Assembly (NCBI RefSeq): GCF_039537965.1
Contig: NZ_BAABBM010000001.1
Location: 1,798,001 to 1,862,000 of the forward strand
DNA: 64,000 bases
Reading direction: 5' to 3'
Origin: Sphingomonas limnosediminicola
GTDB taxonomy: Bacteria > Pseudomonadota > Alphaproteobacteria > Sphingomonadales > Sphingomonadaceae
Shown: one piece after another, positions 14,966-23,678 of the stretch
Position numbering within the stretch: position 1 is the first letter of the stretch
Layout: each line of letters opens with the position of its first letter
Notes under the pieces: generated by a model
What the model saw: only the letters and a program-made list of their open reading frames with translations
The model's database searches: none
Told to the model about the DNA's origin: nothing
Translations under genes and position numbers: made by a program

Positions 14966-15679
14966 CTGTCGGAAGTTGCGGAATTCGATAGCGTCGGGCT
15001 TCGGTACGGCACCGGGGCCGAGGTGCTGCGCGATCTCGACTTCCGCCTGGGCAGGGGCGGGTTCTATTTTCTCACCGGCCCTTCGGGCGCAGGCAAGACG
15101 TCGCTTCTGAAGCTGCTTTACCTCGCGCAGCGGCCGACGCGCGGCCGGATCCGCCTTTTCGGAGAGGAGTTGACGGAGGCACCGCGCGAAAGCTTACCGC
15201 AATTCCGGCGCCGGATCGGCGTCGTCTTCCAGGACTTTCGGTTGATCCGCCACCTTTCGGCGTTCGACAATGTCGCGCTTCCACTCCGGCTGTCGGGCGC
15301 CACCGAAGAGCAAGTCGAAGGGCCGGTGCGCGAAATGCTTGCCTGGGTCGGCCTCGCCGATCGCGCAAGTGCGCGTCCGCCGACGTTGTCGGGCGGCGAG
15401 CAGCAGCGCGTCGCAATCGCGCGCGCCGTTATCAACCGGCCGGACTTGCTAGTGGCGGACGAGCCGACGGGCAACGTCGATGCCGAGATGGCGCAGCGGC
15501 TGATGCATCTGTTCGGCGCGCTAAACCGGCTTGGCACCACGGTGGTCGTCGCAACCCACGATATCGGTCTGATCAGCGCGACGCCGGGTGCGCGCCTGAT
15601 ACGGCTGGAGAATGGCACGCTCGTAGATCCAACCGGCACATTGCGAAATCCGCCGCGACCGGTGCGAGGACAGTCCTGA
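14966..15679 (+). CDS. ftsE: Cell division ATP-binding protein FtsE (possible CTG start)
   Basis: An ABC ATPase that pairs with FtsX at the divisome to drive peptidoglycan remodelling. Walker A GPSGAGKTS, the Q-loop VVFQDFRLIRHL, the signature LSGGEQQRVAIARA, Walker B LLVADEPTGNVD and the H-loop ATHDIG are all present. Family-like sequence starts S-E-V-A-E-F-D-S-V-G-L-R-Y-G directly after CTG 14966, and AAGGGGA lies six bases before that CTG. The first ATG in frame, 14900, would add 22 residues (RLSWQGASPVTG...) with no family match. CTG gives 237 residues, ATG 259. Function is certain, start codon is not. The stop overlaps ftsX as TGATG. Confidence 0.9.
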   Translation: MSEVAEFDSVGLRYGTGAEVLRDLDFRLGRGGFYFLTGPSGAGKTSLLKLLYLAQRPTRGRIRLFGEELTEAPRESLPQFRRRIGVVFQDFRLIRHLSAFDNVALPLRLSGATEEQVEGPVREMLAWVGLADRASARPPTLSGGEQQRVAIARAVINRPDLLVADEPTGNVDAEMAQRLMHLFGALNRLGTTVVVATHDIGLISATPGARLIRLENGTLVDPTGTLRNPPRPVRGQS

Positions 15680-16548
15680 TGTTTGATTGGCTATTCGCGT
15701 CGCAGGCGGAACGGAGGCTTCTCGGCGGCGGACGTTTGCGCGGTCCGACGGCGTGGGTCGTCGCGATCATGAGCTTTTCGATCATGGTCATCGCGGCGGC
15801 CGGACTCGCGCTTGCGAATACCGCGGGTACGCTAAGCGGTGCGATCGAAGCGCGCTATGCCGTCGAGGTACCGGGCGGGAGCCCGAACTTGGCGAACACG
15901 CTGGAAGCGGTTCGTCAGTCGCCTGGCGTTACTTCGGCGCAGGCCGTCCCGGAAAGCGAAATGCGCAAGACGCTCGAGCGCTGGCTCGGCGAGGCTGCGC
16001 AGAGCAGAGACCTGCCGGTACCTGCGTTGATCAACTTCGACGTCCGGCCTGGCTTCGACATTTCAGCCATTCAGCAGCGGGTGCAGGCGACGGCGCCCGG
16101 TGCAACAATCACGGCTCACCAGGAGGCCGTCGGTCCCCTGCTTCGCTCGCTCCGACTGCTGCAGTGGGTCGCGTTCGGTCTGGTCCTGTTGCTGAGCGTC
16201 GCGGCCTGCGCCGCCGTGGTCCTGGCGGCCCGCGGTGCCCTCGACACGCATCGCTTCACGATCGAGGTCATGCATGGGATCGGCGCTACAGATGGACAGG
16301 TGACCAACCTCTTCCAGCGCAAGATTGCGATCGACGCACTGGTTGGCAGCCTCGCTGGCGCGGTGGCTGCCGCACTCGTTCTCCTCGGACTTACTGCGGG
16401 CGCAAGCTTTGCGGGCGAGCTCACCGGCGGCGCGACGCTGAGCGCCGGCAACCTCATTCTCCTTGCGTTGCTTCCCATTGCGCTCACCGCACTTGCAACC
16501 TGGGTTGCCCGAACGGCCGTGCTCGCGGCATTGCGCCAGGCACTATGA
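15679..16548 (+). CDS. ftsX: Cell division protein FtsX (permease-like partner of FtsE)
   Basis: A 289-residue inner-membrane protein with four hydrophobic helices: about residues 26-48 (WVVAIMSFSIMVIAAAGLAL), 158-180 (WVAFGLVLLLSVAACAAVVL), 215-240 and 257-280. A periplasmic loop of about 110 residues lies between the first two, where FtsX contacts peptidoglycan hydrolase activators. The phrase HRFTIEVMHGIGATDGQVTNLFQRK is typical of FtsX. The gene overlaps ftsE at TGATG and is overlapped by the YdcF gene at ATGA, so all three are translationally coupled. Confidence 0.92.
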   Translation: MFDWLFASQAERRLLGGGRLRGPTAWVVAIMSFSIMVIAAAGLALANTAGTLSGAIEARYAVEVPGGSPNLANTLEAVRQSPGVTSAQAVPESEMRKTLERWLGEAAQSRDLPVPALINFDVRPGFDISAIQQRVQATAPGATITAHQEAVGPLLRSLRLLQWVAFGLVLLLSVAACAAVVLAARGALDTHRFTIEVMHGIGATDGQVTNLFQRKIAIDALVGSLAGAVAAALVLLGLTAGASFAGELTGGATLSAGNLILLALLPIALTALATWVARTAVLAALRQAL

Positions 16549-17081
16549 TCAGCCGCCTCGTTTCGCTCCTTCTGCTCACTTATCTGCTCGGCTTCGTGAT
16601 CTTCGCATTCACGTTGGGTAAGCCGGCGCCGACGAACGCCGCAACGACGGACGCTGCCGTCGTCCTGACTGGCGGCAGCGGCCGGATTGAGCACGGCGCG
16701 GACGTCCTTCACGATGGCAAAGCCAGGCGGTTGCTCATTGCCGGTGCCGACCCCTCCGTGACCAAAGCCGACCTCGCACGGCGGCTGAAGGGCGATGGCA
16801 AGATCCTCCAGTGTTGCGTGGATCTCGGCAGCGAGTCCGTCGACACGCGCTCGAACGCGGAAGAAGCGAGCCGTTGGCTGACGCAGCACAAGTTTCATTC
16901 GCTCCGGCTCATTACCAGCGACTGGCACATGCGACGCGCGCGCTATGAATTCGAACGGGTGCTCGGCGCCAAATATAGCCTCGTGACCGATGCGGTGCGC
17001 ACAGAGCCCAGCTTCCTCACGCTCTTTGGCGAGTACAACAAATACGTCCTTCGGCGCATTGCGGTTTGGGCCGACATCTGA
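16545..17081 (+). CDS. YdcF/DUF218 family membrane-anchored protein
   Basis: A 178-residue protein with an N-terminal membrane helix (SRLVSLLLLTYLLGFVIFAFTLG) and a DUF218 domain facing the periplasm. Domain marks are DAAVVLTGGSGRIEHGADVL, KARRLLIAGADPSV, SVDTRSNAEEASRWL and LRLITSDWHMRRARYEFERVL. DUF218 proteins (YdcF, ElyC, SanA) act in envelope maintenance, and E. coli ElyC affects peptidoglycan and lipid-carrier use; the exact reaction here is unknown. Its ATG overlaps the ftsX stop (ATGA) and its stop overlaps the plsC start (TGATG), so it is part of the ftsEX operon. Confidence 0.88.
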   Translation: MISRLVSLLLLTYLLGFVIFAFTLGKPAPTNAATTDAAVVLTGGSGRIEHGADVLHDGKARRLLIAGADPSVTKADLARRLKGDGKILQCCVDLGSESVDTRSNAEEASRWLTQHKFHSLRLITSDWHMRRARYEFERVLGAKYSLVTDAVRTEPSFLTLFGEYNKYVLRRIAVWADI

Positions 17082-17758
17082 TGGCGGCCCTTCGGTCGCT
17101 GCTCTACGCGGCGATTTTCTACCCCGGCACGGTAGTCTTTGTTCTCGCCGGCATTGTTGCGACCTTGTTTGGCGACAAGCCGACGCTCGCCGTTGTCCTG
17201 GGCTGGGTCCGGTTCCATCATAGGCTCTGCGAGCACGTCCTAGGTATCACCTCGCGGATGGAGGGGGAGATTCCGAGTGGCGCATACCTCATCGCGGTCA
17301 AGCACGAGGCGATGTACGAGACGCTGGAGATGGTGCGGCTGACGAACCTGCCGGTCATCGTCCTGAAGCGCGAACTCGCCGATATCCCGCTCTTCGGAAC
17401 ACTGACGCGGCGTTATGGCGTCATTCCCGTCGAGCGCTCGGCCGGCGCAAAGGCGCTCCGCGACATGGTTGCGGCGGGCAAGAAGGCGGTCGAGACGGGG
17501 CGCTCGGTCATCATTTATCCGGAGGGAACGAGAGTGGGGGCGGATGAGGCGCCTCCCCTGCGGCCCGGTTTTGCCGGTCTCTATCGCGCCCTTAATATGC
17601 CGGTGGTGCCAATCGCCGTCGACAGTGGACGCTTATGGGGCCGAGGACTGATCCACCGTCCTGGGGCCATCACATTCCGGGTCGGTGAAACGATCCCGCC
17701 CGGCCTAAAGCGCGACGAAATTGAAGCGAGAGTACACCGCGCGATTAATGCGCTTTAG
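17081..17758 (+). CDS. plsC: 1-acyl-sn-glycerol-3-phosphate acyltransferase
   Basis: A 225-residue membrane-associated acyltransferase that makes phosphatidic acid from lysophosphatidic acid. Motif I is KHEAMYETLEM, H-x4-E rather than H-x4-D, the form I know from sphingomonads. Motif II is around FGTLTRRYGVIPVERS, motif III is IIYPEGTRVG, and motif IV is MPVVPIAVDSG. A hydrophobic N-terminal segment (RSLLYAAIFYPGTVVFVLAGIVATLF) anchors it. The start ATG 17081 overlaps the YdcF stop; a TTG at 17066 would only add five residues. It is the last gene of the ftsE-ftsX-ydcF-plsC operon and its 3' end meets pheT head-on with a few bases of overlap. Confidence 0.92.
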   Translation: MAALRSLLYAAIFYPGTVVFVLAGIVATLFGDKPTLAVVLGWVRFHHRLCEHVLGITSRMEGEIPSGAYLIAVKHEAMYETLEMVRLTNLPVIVLKRELADIPLFGTLTRRYGVIPVERSAGAKALRDMVAAGKKAVETGRSVIIYPEGTRVGADEAPPLRPGFAGLYRALNMPVVPIAVDSGRLWGRGLIHRPGAITFRVGETIPPGLKRDEIEARVHRAINAL

Positions 17759-20109
17759 GTGCGCAGGCGCGCGCCCTGCTTCTCCGCCGCGCTGACGATC
17801 CGCCGCGAGATTTCCGCCAGTTGCTCCTCGGTGAAGCTCTTCTCGACCGGCTGAAGCGTCACTTCGAACGCGAGCGACAAGCCCTCGAGCGCTTCGAAAC
17901 GATCGAACAAGCGGACGCCAGTGACCGCAGCTTTGTCGCTGCCGCGGATGGCGCGAGCTAGGCTCTCCGCCGGTGAGTCAGCCGGAACGATAAAGGCGAA
18001 GTCGCGCGTAACAGGCTGCAACGCCGGCGGGGCGTAGGCTGAGCGCGCGTGACCGCTCGAGCGCGGCGCGGGAATTGCGTCGAGATATATCTCCGCCGCC
18101 ACCGTTCCTGCCGGAGCGTCCAGTTGCTTCTGCAGGCGCGGATGAAGCTCCCCAAAGCTGGCAAGGATCGTCTTCGGGCCGAGGCCAAGCTTGGCCGAAC
18201 GGCCGGGATGCCAAGTCGGACCAGCGTCTGGAAACACCTGCAGATTCCCGACCGGTGCGCCAGCGGCGTCGAGCAACGCGCTGACCTCCGCCTTCACGTC
18301 GAACACGTCGAATGGCTGCGCTTTGCCCGACTGCCATTCGCGCCCGCGGCGTTCGCCCGCAAGCAACAGGCCGAGCGTCGCATGCTCGGCATCCCCCAAG
18401 TAGCGGCGGCCAAGCTCGAAAAGGCGCACCGACGACGCGCCACGGTCGACATTGCGCCGTGCGGCCGCGATGAGGCCCGGCAGCAGCGAGGGCCGCATGA
18501 CCTTGAGTTCTTCACTGATCGGATTGGCGAGGCGCCAGTCGGCGCCGCCAAGCGCTTCAGCCTCGGCATTCGAAATGAAGCTCCAGTTGACCGCTTCGTC
18601 CAGCCCTCGCGCGGCGGCGGTGCGGCGTACCTGTCGTTCCACCAGCTGCGAGCGCGTCGCAGTGGGGCGAGCGACCCCGGGCGCGCGATCAAGCGGCGTC
18701 GCCGGCACTTCGTCATACCCAACGATGCGGGCAACCTCCTCGACCAGGTCGGCCGGGCCCTCGACGTCGCGGCGCCAGGTTGGAATGGTCAGGTCACTGC
18801 TACTCACCTCGAAACCGAGGCCCGCCAGGATGTCGCGCTGGCGGGCTTCCGGGACATCGATGCCGCCGAGCGCTTTGGTCCTTGCATAATCGAACTGGAT
18901 AGTGCGACGCTCGACCGGGGGCTCGCCCACGCGAAGCGCGTTCGATGCCTCGCCGCCGCAAATGTCGAGAATGAGGCCGGTCAGGATTGCCAAGCCGTCG
19001 TCGAGGAATGCTGGGTCGACGCCCCGCTCGAAGCGGCTGCGGGCGTCGCTGGTAAGGCCGAGCGCTTGTCCCGTGCGCGCGATCCGCGATGGGGTGAAGT
19101 AAGCGACTTCGAGCATCACCTCGGTCGTCGCCTCGCTCACCCCCGAATCCTCGCCGCCCATGATGCCGCCGATGTCGTGCACCTGAGCGTCGTCGGCGAT
19201 CACCGTCATGAACGGCGCAAGCACATATTCCTTTTCGTTGAGCGCCAGTACCTTTTCGCCGTCACGCGCGGGGCGAGCGGTCAGCCCGCCGGACAGCTTA
19301 GCGATGTCATAGGCGTGTGCCGGGCGGCCATGATCCAACATCACATAATTGGTGATGTCGACCAACGCTGAGATCGGACGCTGTCCCGCCGACTTCAGCC
19401 GCCGCTGCATCCAGTCGGGCGAAACGCCATTCTGCACGCCACGCACCGCGCGCCCGAAGAAGGCAGGGCAGCCGTCCGGGTCCTGGATGCGGATTGGAAC
19501 GGAGCAGTCGAAGCTTCCTTCGATCTGTGGAATCGCCAGGGGCTTTAAGGTGCCCATACCCGCCGCAGCGAGATCGCGAGCAATGCCACGCACGCCCATG
19601 CAATCTTGCCGGTTCGGCGTGACGTTCACATCGAACACCGGATCGTCGAGCCCGGCATATTGTGTGTAGGGCGTGCCCACTGGCGCGTCGGCGGGAAGCT
19701 CGATGATACCGCTATGATCGTCGCCAAGCTCGAGCTCGCGCGTTGAGCACATCATCCCGCGACTCTCGACGCCGCGGATCGCGGCCACTTTCAGCGTCAG
19801 GTCCGACCCCGGCACGTAAGCGCCCGGCGGCCCGAACACGCCGAGCATGCCCGCGTGCGCGTTGGGCGCGCCGCAGACCACCTGGATGTTCTCGCCCGTG
19901 CCGGCATCCACTGTCAGCACCTGCAGTTTGTCCGCCTGCGGATGCTTTTCGGCGGTGAGCACCTTGGCGACGCGGAAGGGCGCCAGCGCTTCGGCGGGGT
20001 TGGTGACTTCTTCGACCTCAAGGCCGATGGCGGTCAGCTTGTCGGCGATTTCCTGCGCCGAAGCATTCGTGTCGAGATGCTGCTTCAGCCAATCGAGCGA
20101 GAACTTCAT
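17755..20109 (-). CDS. pheT: Phenylalanyl-tRNA synthetase beta subunit
   Basis: A 784-residue cytoplasmic subunit of the alpha2-beta2 enzyme that charges tRNA-Phe. Visible parts in order: N-terminal KFSLDWLKQHLDTNASAQEI, the tRNA-binding (EMAP/OB) domain (APFRVAKVLTAEKHPQADKL), the B3/B4 editing region (DVNVTPNRQDCMGVRGIARDLAAAG), B5 and the catalytic-like core (GLTSDARSRFERGVDP; VEEVARIVGYDEVPATPL), and the C-terminal anticodon-binding FDX-ACB domain (PPALQPVTRDFAFIVP to the end). The start overlaps the pheS stop as ATGA, typical of the pheST operon. Length is normal. Confidence 0.96.
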   Translation of the reverse strand: MKFSLDWLKQHLDTNASAQEIADKLTAIGLEVEEVTNPAEALAPFRVAKVLTAEKHPQADKLQVLTVDAGTGENIQVVCGAPNAHAGMLGVFGPPGAYVPGSDLTLKVAAIRGVESRGMMCSTRELELGDDHSGIIELPADAPVGTPYTQYAGLDDPVFDVNVTPNRQDCMGVRGIARDLAAAGMGTLKPLAIPQIEGSFDCSVPIRIQDPDGCPAFFGRAVRGVQNGVSPDWMQRRLKSAGQRPISALVDITNYVMLDHGRPAHAYDIAKLSGGLTARPARDGEKVLALNEKEYVLAPFMTVIADDAQVHDIGGIMGGEDSGVSEATTEVMLEVAYFTPSRIARTGQALGLTSDARSRFERGVDPAFLDDGLAILTGLILDICGGEASNALRVGEPPVERRTIQFDYARTKALGGIDVPEARQRDILAGLGFEVSSSDLTIPTWRRDVEGPADLVEEVARIVGYDEVPATPLDRAPGVARPTATRSQLVERQVRRTAAARGLDEAVNWSFISNAEAEALGGADWRLANPISEELKVMRPSLLPGLIAAARRNVDRGASSVRLFELGRRYLGDAEHATLGLLLAGERRGREWQSGKAQPFDVFDVKAEVSALLDAAGAPVGNLQVFPDAGPTWHPGRSAKLGLGPKTILASFGELHPRLQKQLDAPAGTVAAEIYLDAIPAPRSSGHARSAYAPPALQPVTRDFAFIVPADSPAESLARAIRGSDKAAVTGVRLFDRFEALEGLSLAFEVTLQPVEKSFTEEQLAEISRRIVSAAEKQGARLRT

Positions 20110-21167
20110 GCGCCGACTCCGCCCGACAGCGTCGGCACGTCGAGCGCGCGGAAGCCGTAATGCTTGAGCCAGCGGATATCGCCGTCGAAGAAGGCGCGCA
20201 GGTCATCCATTCCATATTTGAGCATCGCTAGCCGGTCGATGCCGCAGCCGAACGCAAAGCCCTGCCACTCGTCGGGGTCGAGCCCCATGTTCGAAAGGAC
20301 GCGCGGGTGGACCATTCCGCTGCCGAGAACCTCCATCCAGCCTTCCTGTCCGCCGACGACGCGTCGGCCTTTCTCCATCGACCAGCCTACGTCGACCTCG
20401 GCCGACGGCTCTGTGAACGGGAAGTAAGACGGGCGCATGCGCAGCACGACGTCGTCGCGCTCGAAGAAGGCCTTGAGAAAGGTTTGCAGCGTCCACTTCA
20501 GGTGGCCGAGCGTGATGCCGCGATCGATCACCAATCCTTCGATCTGGTGGAACATCGGCGTGTGCGTCGCGTCGCTGTCGGAGCGGTACACGCGGCCGGG
20601 GGCGATGGCGTAAAGCGGCGCGCCCTGGCTTTCACCGGCGCGGATCTGCACCGGCGAGGTGTGGGTGCGAAGGACGCGTGGCTCTTCGTCAGGCGTGCGC
20701 GGTTCCAGGTAGAAAGTGTCCTGCATCGCCCGCGCTGGATGGTTTTCCGGCATGTTGAGCGCGGTGAAATTGTACCATTGCGTCTCGATCTCCGGCCCTT
20801 CGGCGACCGAGAAGCCAAGATCGGCGAAGATTTCGGCGAGTTCGTCCATCACCTGGCTGACCGGGTGGACGGTGCCGGTGATGTTTTCAGGCGCCGGAAG
20901 CGACAGATCGACGCGTTCCGTCGCAAGCTTTCGCTCCAGCTCGGCCGTCTCCATCGCCTCCTTGCGATCGGCGAGAGCTGTGATGACGGCCTCGCGAAGG
21001 GCGTGGATCTTCGGCGCCTCCGCAGCGCGGGTGTCGGGATCCATTGAGCCGAGCGACTTGAGCTTGGCCGTGATCTCTCCCGACTTGCCGAGCAGGGACA
21101 CCCGCACGGAATCGAGATCTTGCAAGGTTTCGGCGGCGGCAATGCGGTCAATCAGCGCGTCGGACAT
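20106..21167 (-). CDS. pheS: Phenylalanyl-tRNA synthetase alpha subunit
   Basis: A 353-residue catalytic subunit. The N-terminal coiled coil runs to about residue 90. The class II core has motif 1 around VSQVMDELAEIFADLGFSVAEGPEIE, motif 2 in RTHTSPVQIRAGES with APGRVYRSDSDATHTPMFHQIEG, and motif 3 in GFAFGCGIDRLAMLKYGMDDLRAF. The active-site phrase FTEPSAEVDVGW is also present. It leads the pheST operon; the 58-base gap to the divergent DUF5996 gene shows no leader peptide or attenuator that I can recognise. Confidence 0.96.
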   Translation of the reverse strand: MSDALIDRIAAAETLQDLDSVRVSLLGKSGEITAKLKSLGSMDPDTRAAEAPKIHALREAVITALADRKEAMETAELERKLATERVDLSLPAPENITGTVHPVSQVMDELAEIFADLGFSVAEGPEIETQWYNFTALNMPENHPARAMQDTFYLEPRTPDEEPRVLRTHTSPVQIRAGESQGAPLYAIAPGRVYRSDSDATHTPMFHQIEGLVIDRGITLGHLKWTLQTFLKAFFERDDVVLRMRPSYFPFTEPSAEVDVGWSMEKGRRVVGGQEGWMEVLGSGMVHPRVLSNMGLDPDEWQGFAFGCGIDRLAMLKYGMDDLRAFFDGDIRWLKHYGFRALDVPTLSGGVGA

Positions 21168-21225
21168 GGCCGAGGGCCTTAGCCGTGCGCGCGCAGGAAT
21201 TGCAAAGGCGTGTTAAGGACTGACC

Positions 21226-22137
21226 ATGAGCGACTGGCCCGAACTGAGCGCGGAGCGCGACCACGAGACCCTGACGATCCTCCACATGGCAGCGCAAATG
21301 CTTGGCAAGATAAGGGTGGCGAATGCCCCCTGGACCAATCATGGTTGGCACGTTGCGCTGCAGCCAAACGCACGGGGGCTGTCGACCCTGCCGACGGAGG
21401 CTAGCGACAGTCGAACTTTCACGCTGACGCTCGATCTATGCCGCCATGCGATCGTGCTATGGGTCAGCGACGGCTCGCGCGAAGAGGTGCCGCTGAACGC
21501 CGGCAGTGTCGCCACGCTGCACCAGCGGTTGCTCCGCGTGCTCGACCGCCACGATCTGCCGATGACGTTCAGCGGCACGCCCAACGAAGTCGAAAACGCG
21601 GTGCCGTTCGCGATGGACAAACAGTTTCGCGACTATGATCGCGATTCGGCCGAGCGATTCCGCGAGGCGCTAGCGGCGATGATGCCCGTGTTCGGGCATT
21701 TCCGCGCTGGCTTCAGCGGCAAGTCCAGTCCCGTTCATTTTTGGTGGGGCTCGTTCGACCTGGCGACCAGCCGTTTCTCCGGCCGCAGGGCGCCGCCGCA
21801 TCCCGGCGGCGTGCCGGGGCTGCCTGATCGCATCACCCGCGAGGCCTACAGCGACGAAGTGGCGAGCGGCGGCTTTTGGGCTGGCGGCGCAATCAAGGCC
21901 GAGCCCTTCTTTTACAGCTACATCTATCCCGAGCCGGAGGGATATCGGTCAGCCAAGGTCGCGCACGGCCGTTTCGACGAAACCTTCGGCGAATATGTGC
22001 TGCCCTACGCAGAAGTGCGCGCTGCACCGGACCAGGAAGCGATGCTCGGCGAGTTCCTGCAATCGGCTTATGAAGCAGGCGCTGATCTCGCGAAATGGGA
22101 CCGCGCGGCGCTGGAGCGGAAGCCCGTCGCGCCCTAG
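21226..22137 (+). CDS. DUF5996 family protein
   Basis: A 303-residue cytoplasmic protein matching DUF5996. Characteristic segments are ETLTILHMAAQMLGKIRVAN, PWTNHGWHVALQPNARGLST, PVHFWWGSFDLATSRFSGRRAP, EAYSDEVASGGFWAGG and PFFYSYIYPEPEGY, all typical of this family of unknown function. Several conserved histidine, tryptophan and tyrosine positions suggest an enzyme or ligand-binding role, but none is established. It diverges from pheS and its stop overlaps the convergent ScfR-type regulator gene by four bases. ATG 21226 is the first in frame and gives the expected N-terminus. Confidence 0.88.
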   Translation: MSDWPELSAERDHETLTILHMAAQMLGKIRVANAPWTNHGWHVALQPNARGLSTLPTEASDSRTFTLTLDLCRHAIVLWVSDGSREEVPLNAGSVATLHQRLLRVLDRHDLPMTFSGTPNEVENAVPFAMDKQFRDYDRDSAERFREALAAMMPVFGHFRAGFSGKSSPVHFWWGSFDLATSRFSGRRAPPHPGGVPGLPDRITREAYSDEVASGGFWAGGAIKAEPFFYSYIYPEPEGYRSAKVAHGRFDETFGEYVLPYAEVRAAPDQEAMLGEFLQSAYEAGADLAKWDRAALERKPVAP

Positions 22138-23549
22138 CTTGGGACGAACGGATACGGCGAAATCGTCTTCCGATTCTCTTCCACTGCCAGCATCCGTCCC
22201 GCGGGTGCGGTGGCGCGATAGGGGCACTGGAGGCGCGGGCAGACCGCGCAGGCCGGTCCGACCGGCGTCGCCGGCGTGTTCAACAGGTCGAGCCCATCAG
22301 CGTAAGCGATCCGCGGCGCGTGCTTGATGTCGCAGCCGAGCCCGATGGCCAGAAGCGCGTCATCTCGCAGGTCGGGCCTGATCGGCCGCTCGATCGTCCG
22401 GCTGATGGTGAAGAAGCGCTGCCCGTCCGGCGTCTCGATCAGCTGGCGGATCGTCTGGCCCGGCGTCTGGAAAGCATTGTGCAAGTGCCAACGCGGGCAG
22501 GTGCCGCCGAAGTGGGAGAAGGGGAAAGCCTCGCCAGCATAGCGCTTAGAGATGTTCCCGGCCGGATCGACCCGCAGCATGAAGAAGGGCACGCCCTTTG
22601 CACCCGGCCGCCCCAACGTGGTCAGGCGGTGCGCCACCTGTTCGACGTTGGACCCGAACTGCGCACACAGCCGGTCGATCGCATAGCGATATTCCTCCGC
22701 CGCGCGCAGGAACTTGCCGTAGGGCATGATGATCGCGCCCGCGGCGTAGTTTGCAAAGCTCATGTGGAGCAGGCGGCGGCTGCCCGGGTCCGGCGGCCGG
22801 GCCGCTTCAAGCATCTGCGCGATGATCGGTGCGAATTCGAGCAGCGCGAGCTGGTACGCGAGACCGAATTGGCGGTTTTCGGGTCGCAGCAGCGATGACA
22901 GCATCAATACGCGGCGTTGTGGATCGTATTGCTGGCTCGCGTCTTCGAGGATTTCGGGCCCGACCACACGTACCTCGACGCCCCAAGCATCCTTGAGGCG
23001 AAGGCGAAGCGGCTCGGCCGTCGATAGAGGGTGGACGAGGGCCCCGCCCAGCGTCTCCGATGCTTCCTCCAGCTCCGGCCAGTGATTGCGCTGGGCCTGG
23101 ATATAGTCGCGAACCCAAGTCTCCGGGGTGATCAGGACCCGCGGGTCGGATCCGGCGGCTTCGGCCTCGGCCGGCTGGCGCTGAAGCTCGCGAAAGGCCG
23201 TGTAGAGGCGCGAAATGCCGTCGGCGACTGCGGGTGCATTGTCGGCCAGCTCGACCAGCTCGGACCGGCTGACGCCGAGGTCTGAAAGCATCGGGTCGGA
23301 GAAGACCTCGCTCAGCTGGTTCGCTCCGCCGCCTTCGCCGCTTTCCGACGCAAAGGTCTTCACGTCGACGTCGAAGCCCTGCGCCAGGCGGAGCAGGATG
23401 CCTGCAGTCACCGGCCGCTGGTTGCGCTCGAGGTGATTCAGGTATGAGGCGGAAATGCCGAGCTCACCGGCCATCTGGCTCTGGTTGAGCCCGCGCTCAC
23501 GTCGTACCCGCTTGAGCCTGGCGCCGAGGAAGAGCTTCCGTTGGAGCAT
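22134..23549 (-). CDS. Short-chain fatty acyl-CoA regulator (ScfR/RamB-type XRE regulator)
   Basis: A 471-residue cytoplasmic transcription factor. The N-terminal XRE helix-turn-helix covers residues 5-65 (LGARLKRVRRERGLNQSQM, GISASYLNHLERNQRPVT). An IrrE/ImmA-like central domain follows (about 185-300, with LAYQLALLEFAPII), then a C-terminal domain ending with the cysteine cluster CAVCPRLQC. This is the RamB/PccR/MccR architecture: such regulators sense short-chain acyl-CoA and control glyoxylate, propionyl-CoA or acetate genes. It diverges from aceA, its likely target. The frame is open to 23624, but ATG 23549 begins the family-typical MLQRKLFLGARLK and is preferred. Confidence 0.9.
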   Translation of the reverse strand: MLQRKLFLGARLKRVRRERGLNQSQMAGELGISASYLNHLERNQRPVTAGILLRLAQGFDVDVKTFASESGEGGGANQLSEVFSDPMLSDLGVSRSELVELADNAPAVADGISRLYTAFRELQRQPAEAEAAGSDPRVLITPETWVRDYIQAQRNHWPELEEASETLGGALVHPLSTAEPLRLRLKDAWGVEVRVVGPEILEDASQQYDPQRRVLMLSSLLRPENRQFGLAYQLALLEFAPIIAQMLEAARPPDPGSRRLLHMSFANYAAGAIIMPYGKFLRAAEEYRYAIDRLCAQFGSNVEQVAHRLTTLGRPGAKGVPFFMLRVDPAGNISKRYAGEAFPFSHFGGTCPRWHLHNAFQTPGQTIRQLIETPDGQRFFTISRTIERPIRPDLRDDALLAIGLGCDIKHAPRIAYADGLDLLNTPATPVGPACAVCPRLQCPYRATAPAGRMLAVEENRKTISPYPFVPS

Positions 23550-23560
23550 GGTCTGTGAAA

Positions 23561-23579
23561 TTGTCAAAGAATTTACAAA
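23561..23579. promoter_or_regulatory. Candidate regulator sites between the ScfR gene and aceA
   Basis: TTGTCAAA (23561-23568) and TTTACAAA (23572-23579) stand eleven bases apart, one helical turn, in the 129-base divergent gap. Both resemble the TTTGCAAA-type sites reported for RamB/PccR regulators. A further CAAGTTTGAAG lies just downstream. The location suits control of both divergent promoters. Confidence 0.45.
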
Positions 23580-23678
23580 AGCACAAGTTTGAAGTCGACA
23601 TGTAAGCTCTTCTCTGTGCGACATTTACCATGCCGATGAGTTCTCCTGCTCCTGACAACGCGACTCAGGGGAATGGAA

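Noticed and set aside
18049..19371. 440-codon open frame antisense to pheT
   Set aside because: pheT has unbroken homology on the other strand; the antisense frame is a by-product of GC-rich third positions.
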